The position numbers and the translations under genes were made by a program. Below, piece by piece: positions 15,891 to 24,312 of a stretch of DNA of 39,758 nt (position 1 is the stretch's first letter; every line of letters starts with the position of its first letter). The DNA lies in the NCBI GenBank assembly GCA_027533185.1, contig JAPZTS010000056.1, positions 1 through 39,758 on the forward strand. The letters run 5' to 3'. Below the pieces are notes generated by a model. It ran no database searches, was not told the origin of the DNA, and worked only from the letters and a program-made list of their open reading frames with translations. The stretch comes from Leptospira sp. (lineage in GTDB: Bacteria > Spirochaetota > Leptospiria > Leptospirales > Leptospiraceae).

Positions 15891-16543
15891 TCAACTGTCC
15901 CGATTTTAGCTGCTGGATTTCCGACAACAATTGTGTAATCAGGCACGTCCCGAATCACATTGGAGTGTTGCCCAACAATAGACCACTCGCCAATGGTTAC
16001 ACGATCTAAAGTGGATGAATTGACACCTAAAAATGCACCTTGCTTTAAATGGACATGAGCTCCAATGATTGAATTGGAAGTCACATACGCATAATCCTCT
16101 ACTTTACAATTATGCCCAACCGTTGCGTGACCAAAAATTTGGACAAAATTTCCCACGTTTGCGTTCGGCCCGACAATCGAAAAAGCTTGGACACATACAT
16201 TTTTACCTAGTTTCGCATCTTTGGAGACGACAGCTGTTGGATGGATTACTTGAGCAAAACGATCAATCGGAATTTTAAGATCGTGTAGCTTATTCAAATA
16301 CTTATAGTTTAGTTTAATCGAAATTAAAGCATAAAAGAAAAAAACAGAATCGTCTTTTAAAAGCTCAGCCACCGTTACAGAATCCACTTTACCTAACACA
16401 GGATATCCATTGATCGGCTCGACTTCTCTATCGTTTAGAAACCCAATAATTTCCCACTCTTTTTGGACTTTGTTGATGTCTTCAACAATTTGAGCAACAA
16501 CAGTCCCGTTACCCTGGCCACCCATGATTACAAGTTTTTTCAT
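15887..16543 (-). CDS. NeuD/PglD-like sugar O- or N-acetyltransferase
   Basis: The 218-residue protein has the NeuD/PglD layout: an N-terminal nucleotide-sugar-binding region (LVIMGGQGNGTVVAQI, IIGFLNDRE) followed by a left-handed beta-helix of hexapeptide repeats from about residue 95. The likely catalytic His is in FGHATVGHNCKV. The end PDYTIVVGNPAAKIG is typical. The family transfers acetyl from acetyl-CoA to a sialic acid or UDP-4-amino sugar. Position immediately before pseG makes a nonulosonate or its amino-sugar precursor the likely acceptor. Confidence 0.87.
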   Translation of the reverse strand: MKKLVIMGGQGNGTVVAQIVEDINKVQKEWEIIGFLNDREVEPINGYPVLGKVDSVTVAELLKDDSVFFFYALISIKLNYKYLNKLHDLKIPIDRFAQVIHPTAVVSKDAKLGKNVCVQAFSIVGPNANVGNFVQIFGHATVGHNCKVEDYAYVTSNSIIGAHVHLKQGAFLGVNSSTLDRVTIGEWSIVGQHSNVIRDVPDYTIVVGNPAAKIGTVD

Positions 16544-16544
16544 T

Positions 16545-17453
16545 TTAAACTTCCGAAATACGTTCTTTTGAAAGGATCATTTTATGTTTTTGAATGATTT
16601 TCTTTGCAGCCACAACCAATGGAGGACCAACAAACTTACCTTCAATGATAGCTACTCCTCTATCATCCTTCTCTGCAAGTTCATATATACGCATAATATC
16701 AACTGCGTTTTCAACTTCTTCTTTACTCGGTGAATAAAACTTATGAACTAAAGGAATTTGTTTAGGATGAAGCACCCACATGCCGCCAAACCCTAGAAGT
16801 TTTCCTTTTTCCAAATGTTTTTCTAATCCTAAAAGATCATGTACATGAATATAAGCAGCATCGATAGGTTGCATTTTATTCGCATGTGCTATTGTTGAGG
16901 CCCAAGACCTTGCGGTGAATATACTTATACCCTGGTCAAAGTCTCTAATAGCTTCTATATCACTTACATAATCTTCTGAACCAAATCCGATTGTTACGAC
17001 TCGATTGGATGCTTTTGCAATCTGATCCGCATTAACGATAGATGCGGCTGTTTCCAGTATTGGAATGATTTTGAACTTTCCTATCGGAAAATTTTTCTGA
17101 TATTCGATACTCTCTAAAAGACGATCAAAGAATACAATGTCTTCCCGATCATTTGTTTTCGAAAAAAGAAAACCATCTACACCTTCGATTGTAAGGTCCA
17201 ACACATCATGTAAGATTTGGCCACTATTCCTTTCATTAATTCGAATGTATACATTTGTCTTCGAGAACATCCCCGATTGAATCGCTTCTTGAATCTTTCC
17301 TCTGGCGATTGCTTTATTCTTTGTAGGAAGAACAGAATCCTCAACATCTAACAGAATAACATCCGCTTTCGATGAAGCTGCACTCTGGAGTAACTTATCA
17401 TTATGCCCAGGAACAAAAAGCAAACTTCTCATTAAATTGTCAGATGTATTCAT
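16545..17453 (-). CDS. CitE-like CoA-ester lyase (HpcH/HpaI superfamily)
   Basis: The 302-residue protein is a CitE/malyl-CoA lyase-type TIM barrel. LLFVPGHNDKLL is the CoA-lyase N-terminal phrase, VILLDVEDSVLPTKN has the acidic metal-site strand, RINERNSG follows, and ILETAASIVNADQIA and IGFGSEDYVSDIEA hold the metal-binding Glu and Asp. Relatives split or form citramalyl-, malyl- or beta-methylmalyl-CoA. It lies in a Pse-type operon together with a second CitE-like gene and a MaoC hydratase, so it may prepare or consume a hydroxy-dicarboxyl-CoA for sugar acylation; this is inference. Citrate lyase itself is unlikely because no citD or citF gene is present. Confidence 0.85.
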   Translation of the reverse strand: MNTSDNLMRSLLFVPGHNDKLLQSAASSKADVILLDVEDSVLPTKNKAIARGKIQEAIQSGMFSKTNVYIRINERNSGQILHDVLDLTIEGVDGFLFSKTNDREDIVFFDRLLESIEYQKNFPIGKFKIIPILETAASIVNADQIAKASNRVVTIGFGSEDYVSDIEAIRDFDQGISIFTARSWASTIAHANKMQPIDAAYIHVHDLLGLEKHLEKGKLLGFGGMWVLHPKQIPLVHKFYSPSKEEVENAVDIMRIYELAEKDDRGVAIIEGKFVGPPLVVAAKKIIQKHKMILSKERISEV

Positions 17454-17525
17454 AAAATCTATTCACCAATTTTCTACAAGTATACTTCTTACATTAAATA
17501 CAATTTATCTAAAACTAAAAACAAT

Positions 17526-17996
17526 CTACGGACGAAGATTAGGACTCTTTTTAACTAATACTTTCCTTCGGAATCTAATTACATCTTGGTTCTTTTGGTT
17601 GTATCCTGTTGTTTCGACATATAGAATCCCTCTGTCCGATTTCGATTTAGATTCCCATTTATCAAGAACTTTGGTTTTTGAATATAATGTATCATTGATA
17701 AAAGTTGGCTTTAAATGTTCGATGTTCTCATAACCCAAATTAGCAATTGATTTTCCACTGATATCCATAACCGACATATGGACTACGAGACAAAATACAA
17801 GTGTGCCCGGCACTAAAATTTGGCCATGTTGTTCTTTCTCACAATAATCCATATTCGTATGAACAGGATGATGATTCATTGTTAGCATGCTAAAGAGATT
17901 GTTATCACTTTCAAAAACAGTTTTGGATTGGCAGTGGAAAATTTCTTCACCTACTACAAACTCCTCATAGTAAGCGCCCATTTTATTTGGCTCCAT
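17526..17996 (-). CDS. MaoC-like hydratase (mesaconyl/itaconyl-CoA hydratase type)
   Basis: The 156-residue hotdog-fold protein belongs to the MaoC-like group. Its active-site loop reads TMNHHPVHTN, with Asn where short PhaJ-type hydratases carry Asp; this MNHHPxHT form is the one I associate with Mch- and RipB-like hydratases acting on branched dicarboxyl-CoAs. VPGTLVFCL follows at the substrate-turn position. Its ATG lies inside the last codons of the CitE-like gene upstream (14-base overlap), and another CitE-like gene follows downstream. The pairing resembles a hydratase plus C-C lyase for mesaconyl- or itaconyl-CoA, but no CoA-transferase is present. Confidence 0.83.
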   Translation of the reverse strand: MEPNKMGAYYEEFVVGEEIFHCQSKTVFESDNNLFSMLTMNHHPVHTNMDYCEKEQHGQILVPGTLVFCLVVHMSVMDISGKSIANLGYENIEHLKPTFINDTLYSKTKVLDKWESKSKSDRGILYVETTGYNQKNQDVIRFRRKVLVKKSPNLRP

Positions 17997-18825
17997 GATT
18001 TGCCCTCCATTCCATTATTTTTTTAATCCGATCGATATGAGGCTTCTCATAAACCTTATCTCTGTACTTCACTATTGGAATTTCCTTAGACTCCATTTTT
18101 AGAATTAAATCGTAAACCTGGATTGCATCATCCACCTCTTCTTCACTATAAAATTGTAGTGATTGGAACGTTTGAAGTTGGCTGGGATGAATTAGAAATT
18201 TGCCATCGAAACCCAATTGGAAACCATTTAAACATTCATCTCGAAAAACTGTCTGGTCGGACAAATCAGTTGAAACAAAATCCATTGCTTGGATATTAAA
18301 AGCTTTTGCTATATTCAAGGTAAAATTTCGGGCAAAAGAAATATTTTCCAATGTATGTTTCATGCCCATAGTATTGGCATAGTCATGAGACCCTAAACCC
18401 AATCCCAGTATATTCAAATCTTGACGATCCAAAGCTTCTTGAAGACGAAAGAGACCAGCTGGATGTTCGATAAGTAAGATAAACCGAAGTTTCCCAGGTT
18501 CGACTTTGATTTTTAGCAAATAATCTTTTAAATAAATTAAAAGATTACTATTTGAAAATTTAGGAATTAGGTAATTTACAAAACCAAGATGAATCAATTC
18601 CGAGAAAGCCGAAAGCAGAGAAGAATTTAATTCCATTTCTATAAAAGGAAACCGAATAAAATATTTTTCCTTATCTTTCACGGATTTAATGTTTACCAAA
18701 CAATCATTGAATTGATGAGGAAGGATTGAATCTTCCATATCGAGGACAAAAAAATCACTTTTTAGATAAAATGATTTTTCTATGAATTTCGGATTATTAG
18801 CTGGAATAAAAAAATAAGATTTCAA
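17983..18825 (-). CDS. Second CitE-like CoA-ester lyase
   Basis: The 280-residue protein is a diverged paralogue of the CitE-like protein at 16.5 kb. YFFIPANNPKFIEKS at the N-terminus, FVLDMEDSILPHQF, LIEHPAGLFRLQEAL and LGLGSHDYANTMG correspond to the same strands and metal-site positions, with His preceding the Asp of the last motif. The start is TTG 18825. It overlaps the MaoC gene downstream. Two non-identical copies flanking one hydratase may form a heteromer or act on two substrates; neither is proven. Confidence 0.8.
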   Translation of the reverse strand: MKSYFFIPANNPKFIEKSFYLKSDFFVLDMEDSILPHQFNDCLVNIKSVKDKEKYFIRFPFIEMELNSSLLSAFSELIHLGFVNYLIPKFSNSNLLIYLKDYLLKIKVEPGKLRFILLIEHPAGLFRLQEALDRQDLNILGLGLGSHDYANTMGMKHTLENISFARNFTLNIAKAFNIQAMDFVSTDLSDQTVFRDECLNGFQLGFDGKFLIHPSQLQTFQSLQFYSEEEVDDAIQVYDLILKMESKEIPIVKYRDKVYEKPHIDRIKKIMEWRANHGAK

Positions 18826-18847
18826 AACGAATTTTCCATTTTCAAGA

Positions 18848-20506
18848 TTAGGGTCGTTTCTGATTTAATAGCCATTTTCTCAGCTCATCCGGTCCACTTA
18901 CAATTTCTACACCATGAGCACCTTTATCGCCTTTGGTTACGAGACCACTTGCATCATAATAACAGGATGGTTTATTCAGGTGTTTACCAATCAGTGCTGT
19001 TGAAGTAAATGGCATACTAATACAAATATCTGTTTCTTGGATGAGACGGATCGCAGCCACTTCAGGATCCAAAAGTATAACGTTTTCTTGTCGTTCATTC
19101 CTTTTTAAAAAATTCTCAAATCTTGGATGGATATGATTTCCAACTTCCCTCTTTCTCTTCCAAATAATTTTAAAACCTAGATCTTTCCCGATCTTGCAAA
19201 TATCTTCAACAAAACGAATAGCATTATCAGGAATAAAATATTCGTATGGTGCTCCTAACATATGGTAGATGGAATGTCGCATCGGTTGCACATCAAATAC
19301 GGAGATTGTTTTTCCACTTATCTTTGGAACTTCTTTATCGCTATTCTGAAGCCAAATTGGACCTACAATCTCAGTTTTTTGCCATTCGGGAATTACTTGA
19401 CGCATAAATTCAGCTTGATGGTTATCCCAAACTAAATAGTGACTCCAAGTCAGGCTCCTCCAATCATAATCAACAGGTTTGTATCCACTTTCCGTTCTGA
19501 TACCTTCAGAATTTGTGGAATAAAAGTAAAATAGAACCCTGCATGCTTTTTTTTCCGCTTCATATGTCCATAATGGTCGGTAAGTCCAATCAGACTGAAA
19601 CATGTAGTCATCACAAAGTACAGACTGTTTTTGAATTCTTAAATAGTATGCGTAGAAAGCTTCTCCAATTAAAATAAGATTCCACCAACGACCTAATACT
19701 AAATCGATCAAATTGGACAAGAAGACCTTACAAAACCAAAGCCAAAGGCGTATTGAAATAAGGATACTGTTACCAAAGGCTATTAAATTTTTTCTGTATA
19801 ATACTTTTATATTCTGATATTCAAAGTCACTGATACCCTTCACATTGTGATAAATAGTTCTTATGTTTGGATTCTTATTCTCCCATTGCAAATACCACGA
19901 AATGATATCATAACTTTTTCCGTCCTTCCCAACTCTCGGCAAACATTTCGAACTGATACCTTCGAAAAAAACAGTTGCTCCGTCATTCGATTCCATTGAT
20001 TTAAAACCGGACTTTAATGTATTCAAAGTAAAAGAAAGAATCTCATAAATTCCCTTCATCCAAAGTAGTGCAACTTCCAAACCCCAAAAAAATTTACTGA
20101 GTCCTTCGTGGATCGATACACCTTGCTCCCGAACTAAATCTCTCCACTCTTTTGGGAAAGGTAGAAGAATCTTTGATTTAGGTTTTCCAAAATAGGATAA
20201 TAATGATAAATTTACATACTTATAAAGCAATAACCTAACAAGTAAATATTGCCGAATCGAAACCTCAGGTTCATAATCGGATGCGAAAAAAACACTCTTA
20301 TTTAACTTACCAGATATCCCTGTTAACTTTCTCGCGTCAATTTGTATCCTCAGCGAATGGAGAAAGGGCAACCGATTCGTTCTCTTTAGAACTCTGTAGC
20401 CACGCATAGAATCCATTAATTTTCTAAGGTAGAGCTTTCGAAAGAATTTCGATAAAAATTCAATATTTATTTTTTTTAAAATTCCATCAATGAGTGAAAT
20501 TACCAT
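18848..20506 (-). CDS. PFTS-motif polysaccharide biosynthesis protein, putative glycosyltransferase
   Basis: The 552-residue protein carries ISMPFTSTALIGKHL near its C-terminus, the PFTS signature of a polysaccharide biosynthesis family known from Leptospira O-antigen loci. The C-terminal half looks like a GT-B nucleotide-binding domain (SVFDVQPMR, then KIIWKRKRE and ILLDPEVAAIRLIQE). A hydrophobic aromatic stretch around residues 250 to 290 may be a membrane-association segment. Related folds transfer sugars from CMP-ulosonate donors, so it is a candidate transferase for the nonulosonate made here; this is inference. The start is ATG 20506, 36 bases after the GNAT gene stop. Confidence 0.75.
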   Translation of the reverse strand: MVISLIDGILKKINIEFLSKFFRKLYLRKLMDSMRGYRVLKRTNRLPFLHSLRIQIDARKLTGISGKLNKSVFFASDYEPEVSIRQYLLVRLLLYKYVNLSLLSYFGKPKSKILLPFPKEWRDLVREQGVSIHEGLSKFFWGLEVALLWMKGIYEILSFTLNTLKSGFKSMESNDGATVFFEGISSKCLPRVGKDGKSYDIISWYLQWENKNPNIRTIYHNVKGISDFEYQNIKVLYRKNLIAFGNSILISIRLWLWFCKVFLSNLIDLVLGRWWNLILIGEAFYAYYLRIQKQSVLCDDYMFQSDWTYRPLWTYEAEKKACRVLFYFYSTNSEGIRTESGYKPVDYDWRSLTWSHYLVWDNHQAEFMRQVIPEWQKTEIVGPIWLQNSDKEVPKISGKTISVFDVQPMRHSIYHMLGAPYEYFIPDNAIRFVEDICKIGKDLGFKIIWKRKREVGNHIHPRFENFLKRNERQENVILLDPEVAAIRLIQETDICISMPFTSTALIGKHLNKPSCYYDASGLVTKGDKGAHGVEIVSGPDELRKWLLNQKRP

Positions 20507-20542
20507 TATATTATCGAAAAAGCCAGTGGAACCTTTTGAGGA

Positions 20543-21073
20543 TCAAACTCTCCAAACCATTGGAATTGCATCTTTAGATTGTACTTTGAATTCATCAGTG
20601 GTAACTGTCAAAAATCCAATCTTCTCATATGCTTTGATGGCTGGGAGATTCATTCTATTTACTGCTAGAAAAATATTTAAAATTTGCAAATTCTCTTTTA
20701 ACCATTTCGCTGTTGCTTCTATTATCTCTTGCGCGACTCCTTTACCTCGAAATCTTTCTTCACCTATCAGAATACCCATTATTGCAGACTTAGTTGAGTA
20801 ATTTATATTATCATATTTAATATTTCCAATGTGTTCATGATCTTCGTTTGAAATGATAGCTAAAAACAAGGTATCGTCTGCTTTATTTTTTTCTAAAATA
20901 TATTCACGTATATCACTCAGAGTATTTGTTTGTTTGGCCGTTGCAATGTACGTAGCAGAATTTTCATTCTCGAGCCAGGATAGGTATTTTATTGTAGCAT
21001 CTTTTGTCGTTAATCTTCGACAATAAAAACGGCTAGAATGAATTTGAATGTTATCAAATTGCAGGGTTGTCAT
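20543..21073 (-). CDS. GNAT N-acetyltransferase, PseH-like candidate
   Basis: The 176-residue protein is a RimJ/RimL-type GNAT. RRLTTKDATIKYLSWL at the N-terminus, the acetyl-CoA loop ERFRGKGVAQEII near residue 110 and the C-terminal NLPAIKAYEKIGF are the family marks. PseH, which acetylates the 4-amino group made by PseC, has this fold and size, and the gene lies in the same run as pseC, pseG and pseI, so PseH is the best guess. A different acyl donor cannot be excluded, given the CoA lyase genes next door. Its ATG overlaps the stop of a short upstream frame as ATGA. Confidence 0.8.
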   Translation of the reverse strand: MTTLQFDNIQIHSSRFYCRRLTTKDATIKYLSWLENENSATYIATAKQTNTLSDIREYILEKNKADDTLFLAIISNEDHEHIGNIKYDNINYSTKSAIMGILIGEERFRGKGVAQEIIEATAKWLKENLQILNIFLAVNRMNLPAIKAYEKIGFLTVTTDEFKVQSKDAIPMVWRV

Positions 21074-21343
21074 TTAGAGATATTGTCAAAAATTAATTTA
21101 GATTCAACACGTCTCTTGAGTTGAATCCTTAAAACTTCGTTTTTCAATCCTAAAGGAATATAAAATTTTACATTATTTCTCATAATACTTGGACTTTTAC
21201 GCAAAAAAATTTCAAATATCAGTAATTAATCAACGAAATTGATAATCTAGCAAAAAGTCATTCATAGTAAACTTTTTTTGACTAGTAACACCGAGTTTTT
21301 TTAAGAAATCAGTTTTCCTCAGCAATAAACACCCATTTTCCAT
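21070..21343 (-). pseudogene. Possible decayed gene remnant between AKR and GNAT
   Basis: The 331 bases between the AKR and GNAT genes hold no full gene. On the minus strand there are two short frames, each of 37 codons, in different registers. The first (21343 to 21230) begins MENGCLLLRKTDFLKKLG. The second (21183 to 21070) begins MRNNVKFYIPLGLKNEVL, and its TGA overlaps the GNAT ATG as ATGA. The second frame is open upstream without a start. This looks like the broken end of a former gene whose stop is still coupled to the next start. I do not recognise a family with confidence. One or both might instead be real small proteins. Confidence 0.35.
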
Positions 21344-21404
21344 TTCAATGTTTTACTTTAATCAATAAATTCTATGTTTTAAGCTACTTACGGGAGTAAT
21401 CAGG

Positions 21405-22277
21405 TTATACTTTTCCCATCCAATAGACCGGATTCAATAACTCCACATCTGATTCAGGGAACATTTTGTACTCAAATCGATTTAACGTGTTAGTAATTCG
21501 AAGTATTTCGTCAAATTGACTCAGACTATTCACTCCGATCACCCAATTCGATATCTGATGAAATTTTGATATAAAACCTAAACATGCCTCAAGGGCAGAA
21601 ATCTTCTTTTCGATTAAGTAAGAATGCCAGTTGTTCCAGTTTTTTTCCCATTTATTAAAGTATGGTTTTCGATCTTCTTTTGACATAAGAAGCAGTCCTT
21701 GTAAAAAAATAGAACGAACATGAATTTCAACACCTTGACTCGATAGATTTTCAATTGCCTTTGATTCGTAAAATCTTATATCGAATGGATTCATTGGAAA
21801 TTGAATTAGATCAATATTATAATTTTCGTATTTAATTAACTCTTCCGGTTCATAAACAGAAATGCCTATCTTATCGACAAGGGAACTTGCCTTCAATTGC
21901 AATAAACAATCATACAATTTATCACCATGAGATTTTATCAAATCGTTAGGTCTGTGAAGCAGAAGGCCGTATAATTTTTTTACTTTTAGTTTTTCTAAAG
22001 ATTTTTCTACATTTGCAAATACGAAGGATCTGACATCGCTAGTGTTTTCTTTGATCTCTGGCAATTTGGAAATAATTTCAAAGTCACTAACACCAATTTC
22101 ACCTAATGTTTCTTCGCTCTTTCCATATGATACAGCAGTGTCTAACTTGTTAATACCGTTAGATCTTGCCATAGCAATGATCTTTGCACACTCCGAGAAA
22201 GGAACAATACCAACTGAATTTGAAATTCCATAGTTTAGACCAAACTGCGCCGTACCGATACAAATCTTAGAGATCAT
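21405..22277 (-). CDS. Aldo/keto reductase
   Basis: The 290-residue protein is an aldo/keto reductase of the kind seen in nonulosonate and O-antigen loci. ICIGTAQFGLNYGISN at the start, NKLDTAVSYGKSEETLG with the catalytic Asp and Tyr, and LYGLLLHRPNDL with the His of the tetrad are visible; the Lys lies in EIISKLPE. The family reduces aldehydes or ketones with NADPH. It follows pseC by 2 bases. It may reduce a keto intermediate of a sugar precursor or reroute the PseC product. Substrate is unknown. Confidence 0.87.
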   Translation of the reverse strand: MISKICIGTAQFGLNYGISNSVGIVPFSECAKIIAMARSNGINKLDTAVSYGKSEETLGEIGVSDFEIISKLPEIKENTSDVRSFVFANVEKSLEKLKVKKLYGLLLHRPNDLIKSHGDKLYDCLLQLKASSLVDKIGISVYEPEELIKYENYNIDLIQFPMNPFDIRFYESKAIENLSSQGVEIHVRSIFLQGLLLMSKEDRKPYFNKWEKNWNNWHSYLIEKKISALEACLGFISKFHQISNWVIGVNSLSQFDEILRITNTLNRFEYKMFPESDVELLNPVYWMGKV

Positions 22278-22279
22278 AC

Positions 22280-23452
22280 TTAAAATATCGTTTGGTGGCC
22301 GATTGGTTTTATGATTGTCTCACGTATATAAGCAAGTTGGTCATCCACCAAATCAGGATACATTGGCAAACTAATTGCTTCCTTATAGTAGTTTTCGGAT
22401 TCAATATAGTCCGAAACATTGTAACCAAACTTTTTGTAAAAGGGTTGCCTATAAATTGGAATGTAATGCAAATTCACAAGAATTCCACCTGCACGCAACC
22501 GTTCAAAAACTTCTTTTCGGGAAACACCAAACTCGTTCGTTTTTACTCGAATTATATAAAGATGTAACGAAGAAACAGAATCTGGAATTTTAGATGGTAA
22601 GTTAATCTTTAAGCTACCAAGCAGAGCTGAATATTTTTTGAAAACTTCATGCCTTTTTGCAACAAATTCATCCAAACGATTCATTTGACTTAAGCCCAGA
22701 GCCGCCTGGATATCTGTCATTCGATAGTTATATCCAAGCTCTAATTGTTGGTAGTACCAAGGACCATCTGGAGCTTGGGTCATTTCGGTTGGTTCTCTTG
22801 TGATTCCATGACTTCGCAAGCGGTAAAGTTTGGAGGCAAGCTCTTGTTGGTTTGTACAAACCATTCCCCCTTCTCCCGTAGTAATAATTTTTACAGGATG
22901 GAAACTAAAAACAGTAATATCAGAATATTCACATGATCCGACTTTTTTATCTTTGTAGCTCCCACCGATAGCGTGGGAAGCATCCTCGATGATTTTAAAT
23001 CCATACTGTTGTGATAGCTTCATTATCGATTCCATATCACAACTTTGGCCAGCTAGGTGAACAGGAATTACTATTCTAGGTAATTTGCCGACCTTCTCTG
23101 CCTCGATTAATTTTTCATGGAGTCTATCAACCGATAGATTATAAGTAACCGGATCGATATCGACAAAGTCCACATCAGCACCACAATATTTTGCACAATT
23201 TGCACTTGCTACAAAGGATATAGGGCTTGTCCAAACAATATCGCCCTCTTTTAAACCAAGCGCCATACATGCTATATGAAGTCCTGAGGTTGCACTGTTA
23301 ACAGCAAACGCATACTTAACACCAACGTAATCGGAAACTGCTTTTTCAAAACGTGGAATTACGGGTCCTTGGGTCAAAAAATCAGACTTGAGGACTTCAA
23401 CGACTGAGTCGATATCAGCTTGGTTTATGTTTTGTTTACCGTAGGGAATCAA
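22280..23452 (-). CDS. pseC: PseC-type UDP-4-keto-sugar aminotransferase
   Basis: The 390-residue protein is a DegT/DnrJ/EryC1 PLP aminotransferase matching PseC in length and phrases: IPYGKQNINQADIDSVVEVL, SDFLTQGPVIPRFE, NSATSGLHIA, IIEDASHAIGG, and the PLP Lys in FSFHPVKIITTGEGG. PseC aminates UDP-2-acetamido-2,6-dideoxy-arabino-4-hexulose at C4 using glutamate. The start is TTG 23452, overlapping the RmlD-like stop as TTGA, with AAGGAG (23464 to 23459) 6 bases upstream. The C5-epimerising dehydratase PseB that should precede it is not in the window. Confidence 0.92.
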   Translation of the reverse strand: MIPYGKQNINQADIDSVVEVLKSDFLTQGPVIPRFEKAVSDYVGVKYAFAVNSATSGLHIACMALGLKEGDIVWTSPISFVASANCAKYCGADVDFVDIDPVTYNLSVDRLHEKLIEAEKVGKLPRIVIPVHLAGQSCDMESIMKLSQQYGFKIIEDASHAIGGSYKDKKVGSCEYSDITVFSFHPVKIITTGEGGMVCTNQQELASKLYRLRSHGITREPTEMTQAPDGPWYYQQLELGYNYRMTDIQAALGLSQMNRLDEFVAKRHEVFKKYSALLGSLKINLPSKIPDSVSSLHLYIIRVKTNEFGVSRKEVFERLRAGGILVNLHYIPIYRQPFYKKFGYNVSDYIESENYYKEAISLPMYPDLVDDQLAYIRETIIKPIGHQTIF

Positions 23453-24312
23453 AAGATACTCCTTATGGAAGACTCTGCATCCGGTATTTCTTTAGAAATT
23501 AAGGAAGACAATTTTGTGGTATTTAGGGACATATCTTTGGGCCTTTGAACAGTCTTAGATTTTTCTAAATAACTTTCTTTCTTTAAATTTGAAGAATCCA
23601 GATTGAGTATTTTCGCTAATTTAAAAATAAATTCATATTTCGAAATTCGTTCAGAACCAGCTATATGTATGATTCCTGTGAACTCTTTTTCTAACACAGC
23701 ATACATGAATTGAAGCAAATAAGGAACTGATATCGGAGTGTAATAAACGTCATCAAAGCCAGAAAATATAGATTTGTTCTTTAACATAAAAATAGCCCAG
23801 TCGGAAAAAGACTTCCGCCATTCTGAACCATGGTCAAAAAAATTGGTTCGGACAACAATTGAGTTTGGGTTTGCCTCTAATACTGCCAACTCACCTTCCG
23901 CTTTCGTTTTTCCATAAACGTTGAGTGGACTTGTTTTATCTTCCTCTTTATAAAAGGAATGACTTCCATCCCAGAGATGATCGGTGGAGATATGTATGTT
24001 TCGAATAGAATTTTCTTTTGTGAATTTAGCAATTCTTTCGGGAAAAATTTTATGCAAATAAAGGGCTTTTTCTGTCTCTACTTCACATAGTTCAACATTC
24101 GTTAAACCTGAACAATTTAAAATAAGATCGGGTTTAATTGATACCAAAAAATTCAATATTTCAGAATATTCAAATAAGTTCAATGGAACAGATTTATACA
24201 AATCCGAATTCACTCGATGGCTAGAATAAATGGAGAATACTTCATATCTTAAAGAGGCAAAGTATTTACTTGCAGGAGTACCTAGAAGACCACTCCCACC
24301 AAAAATGATTAT
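23449..24312 (-). CDS. RmlD-like sugar-nucleotide reductase with no standard start codon
   Basis: The frame encodes an extended SDR of RmlD type. IIIFGGSGLLGTPASKYF is the N-terminal Rossmann motif, HISTDHLWDG follows, and NVYGKTKAEGE holds the catalytic Tyr and Lys. The first GTG/TTG/ATG codon in frame is GTG 24213, which lies after the Rossmann motif and would remove the cofactor site. The only codons available before it that keep the motif are ATA 24312, ATC 24309 or ATT 24306. ATA would give an ATAA overlap with the ABC gene stop, where other genes here have ATGA. A run of eight A just before that stop is an alternative route by slippage. Likely role: reduction of a 4-keto sugar nucleotide. 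Confidence 0.72.
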   Translation of the reverse strand: MIIFGGSGLLGTPASKYFASLRYEVFSIYSSHRVNSDLYKSVPLNLFEYSEILNFLVSIKPDLILNCSGLTNVELCEVETEKALYLHKIFPERIAKFTKENSIRNIHISTDHLWDGSHSFYKEEDKTSPLNVYGKTKAEGELAVLEANPNSIVVRTNFFDHGSEWRKSFSDWAIFMLKNKSIFSGFDDVYYTPISVPYLLQFMYAVLEKEFTGIIHIAGSERISKYEFIFKLAKILNLDSSNLKKESYLEKSKTVQRPKDMSLNTTKLSSLISKEIPDAESSIRSIF

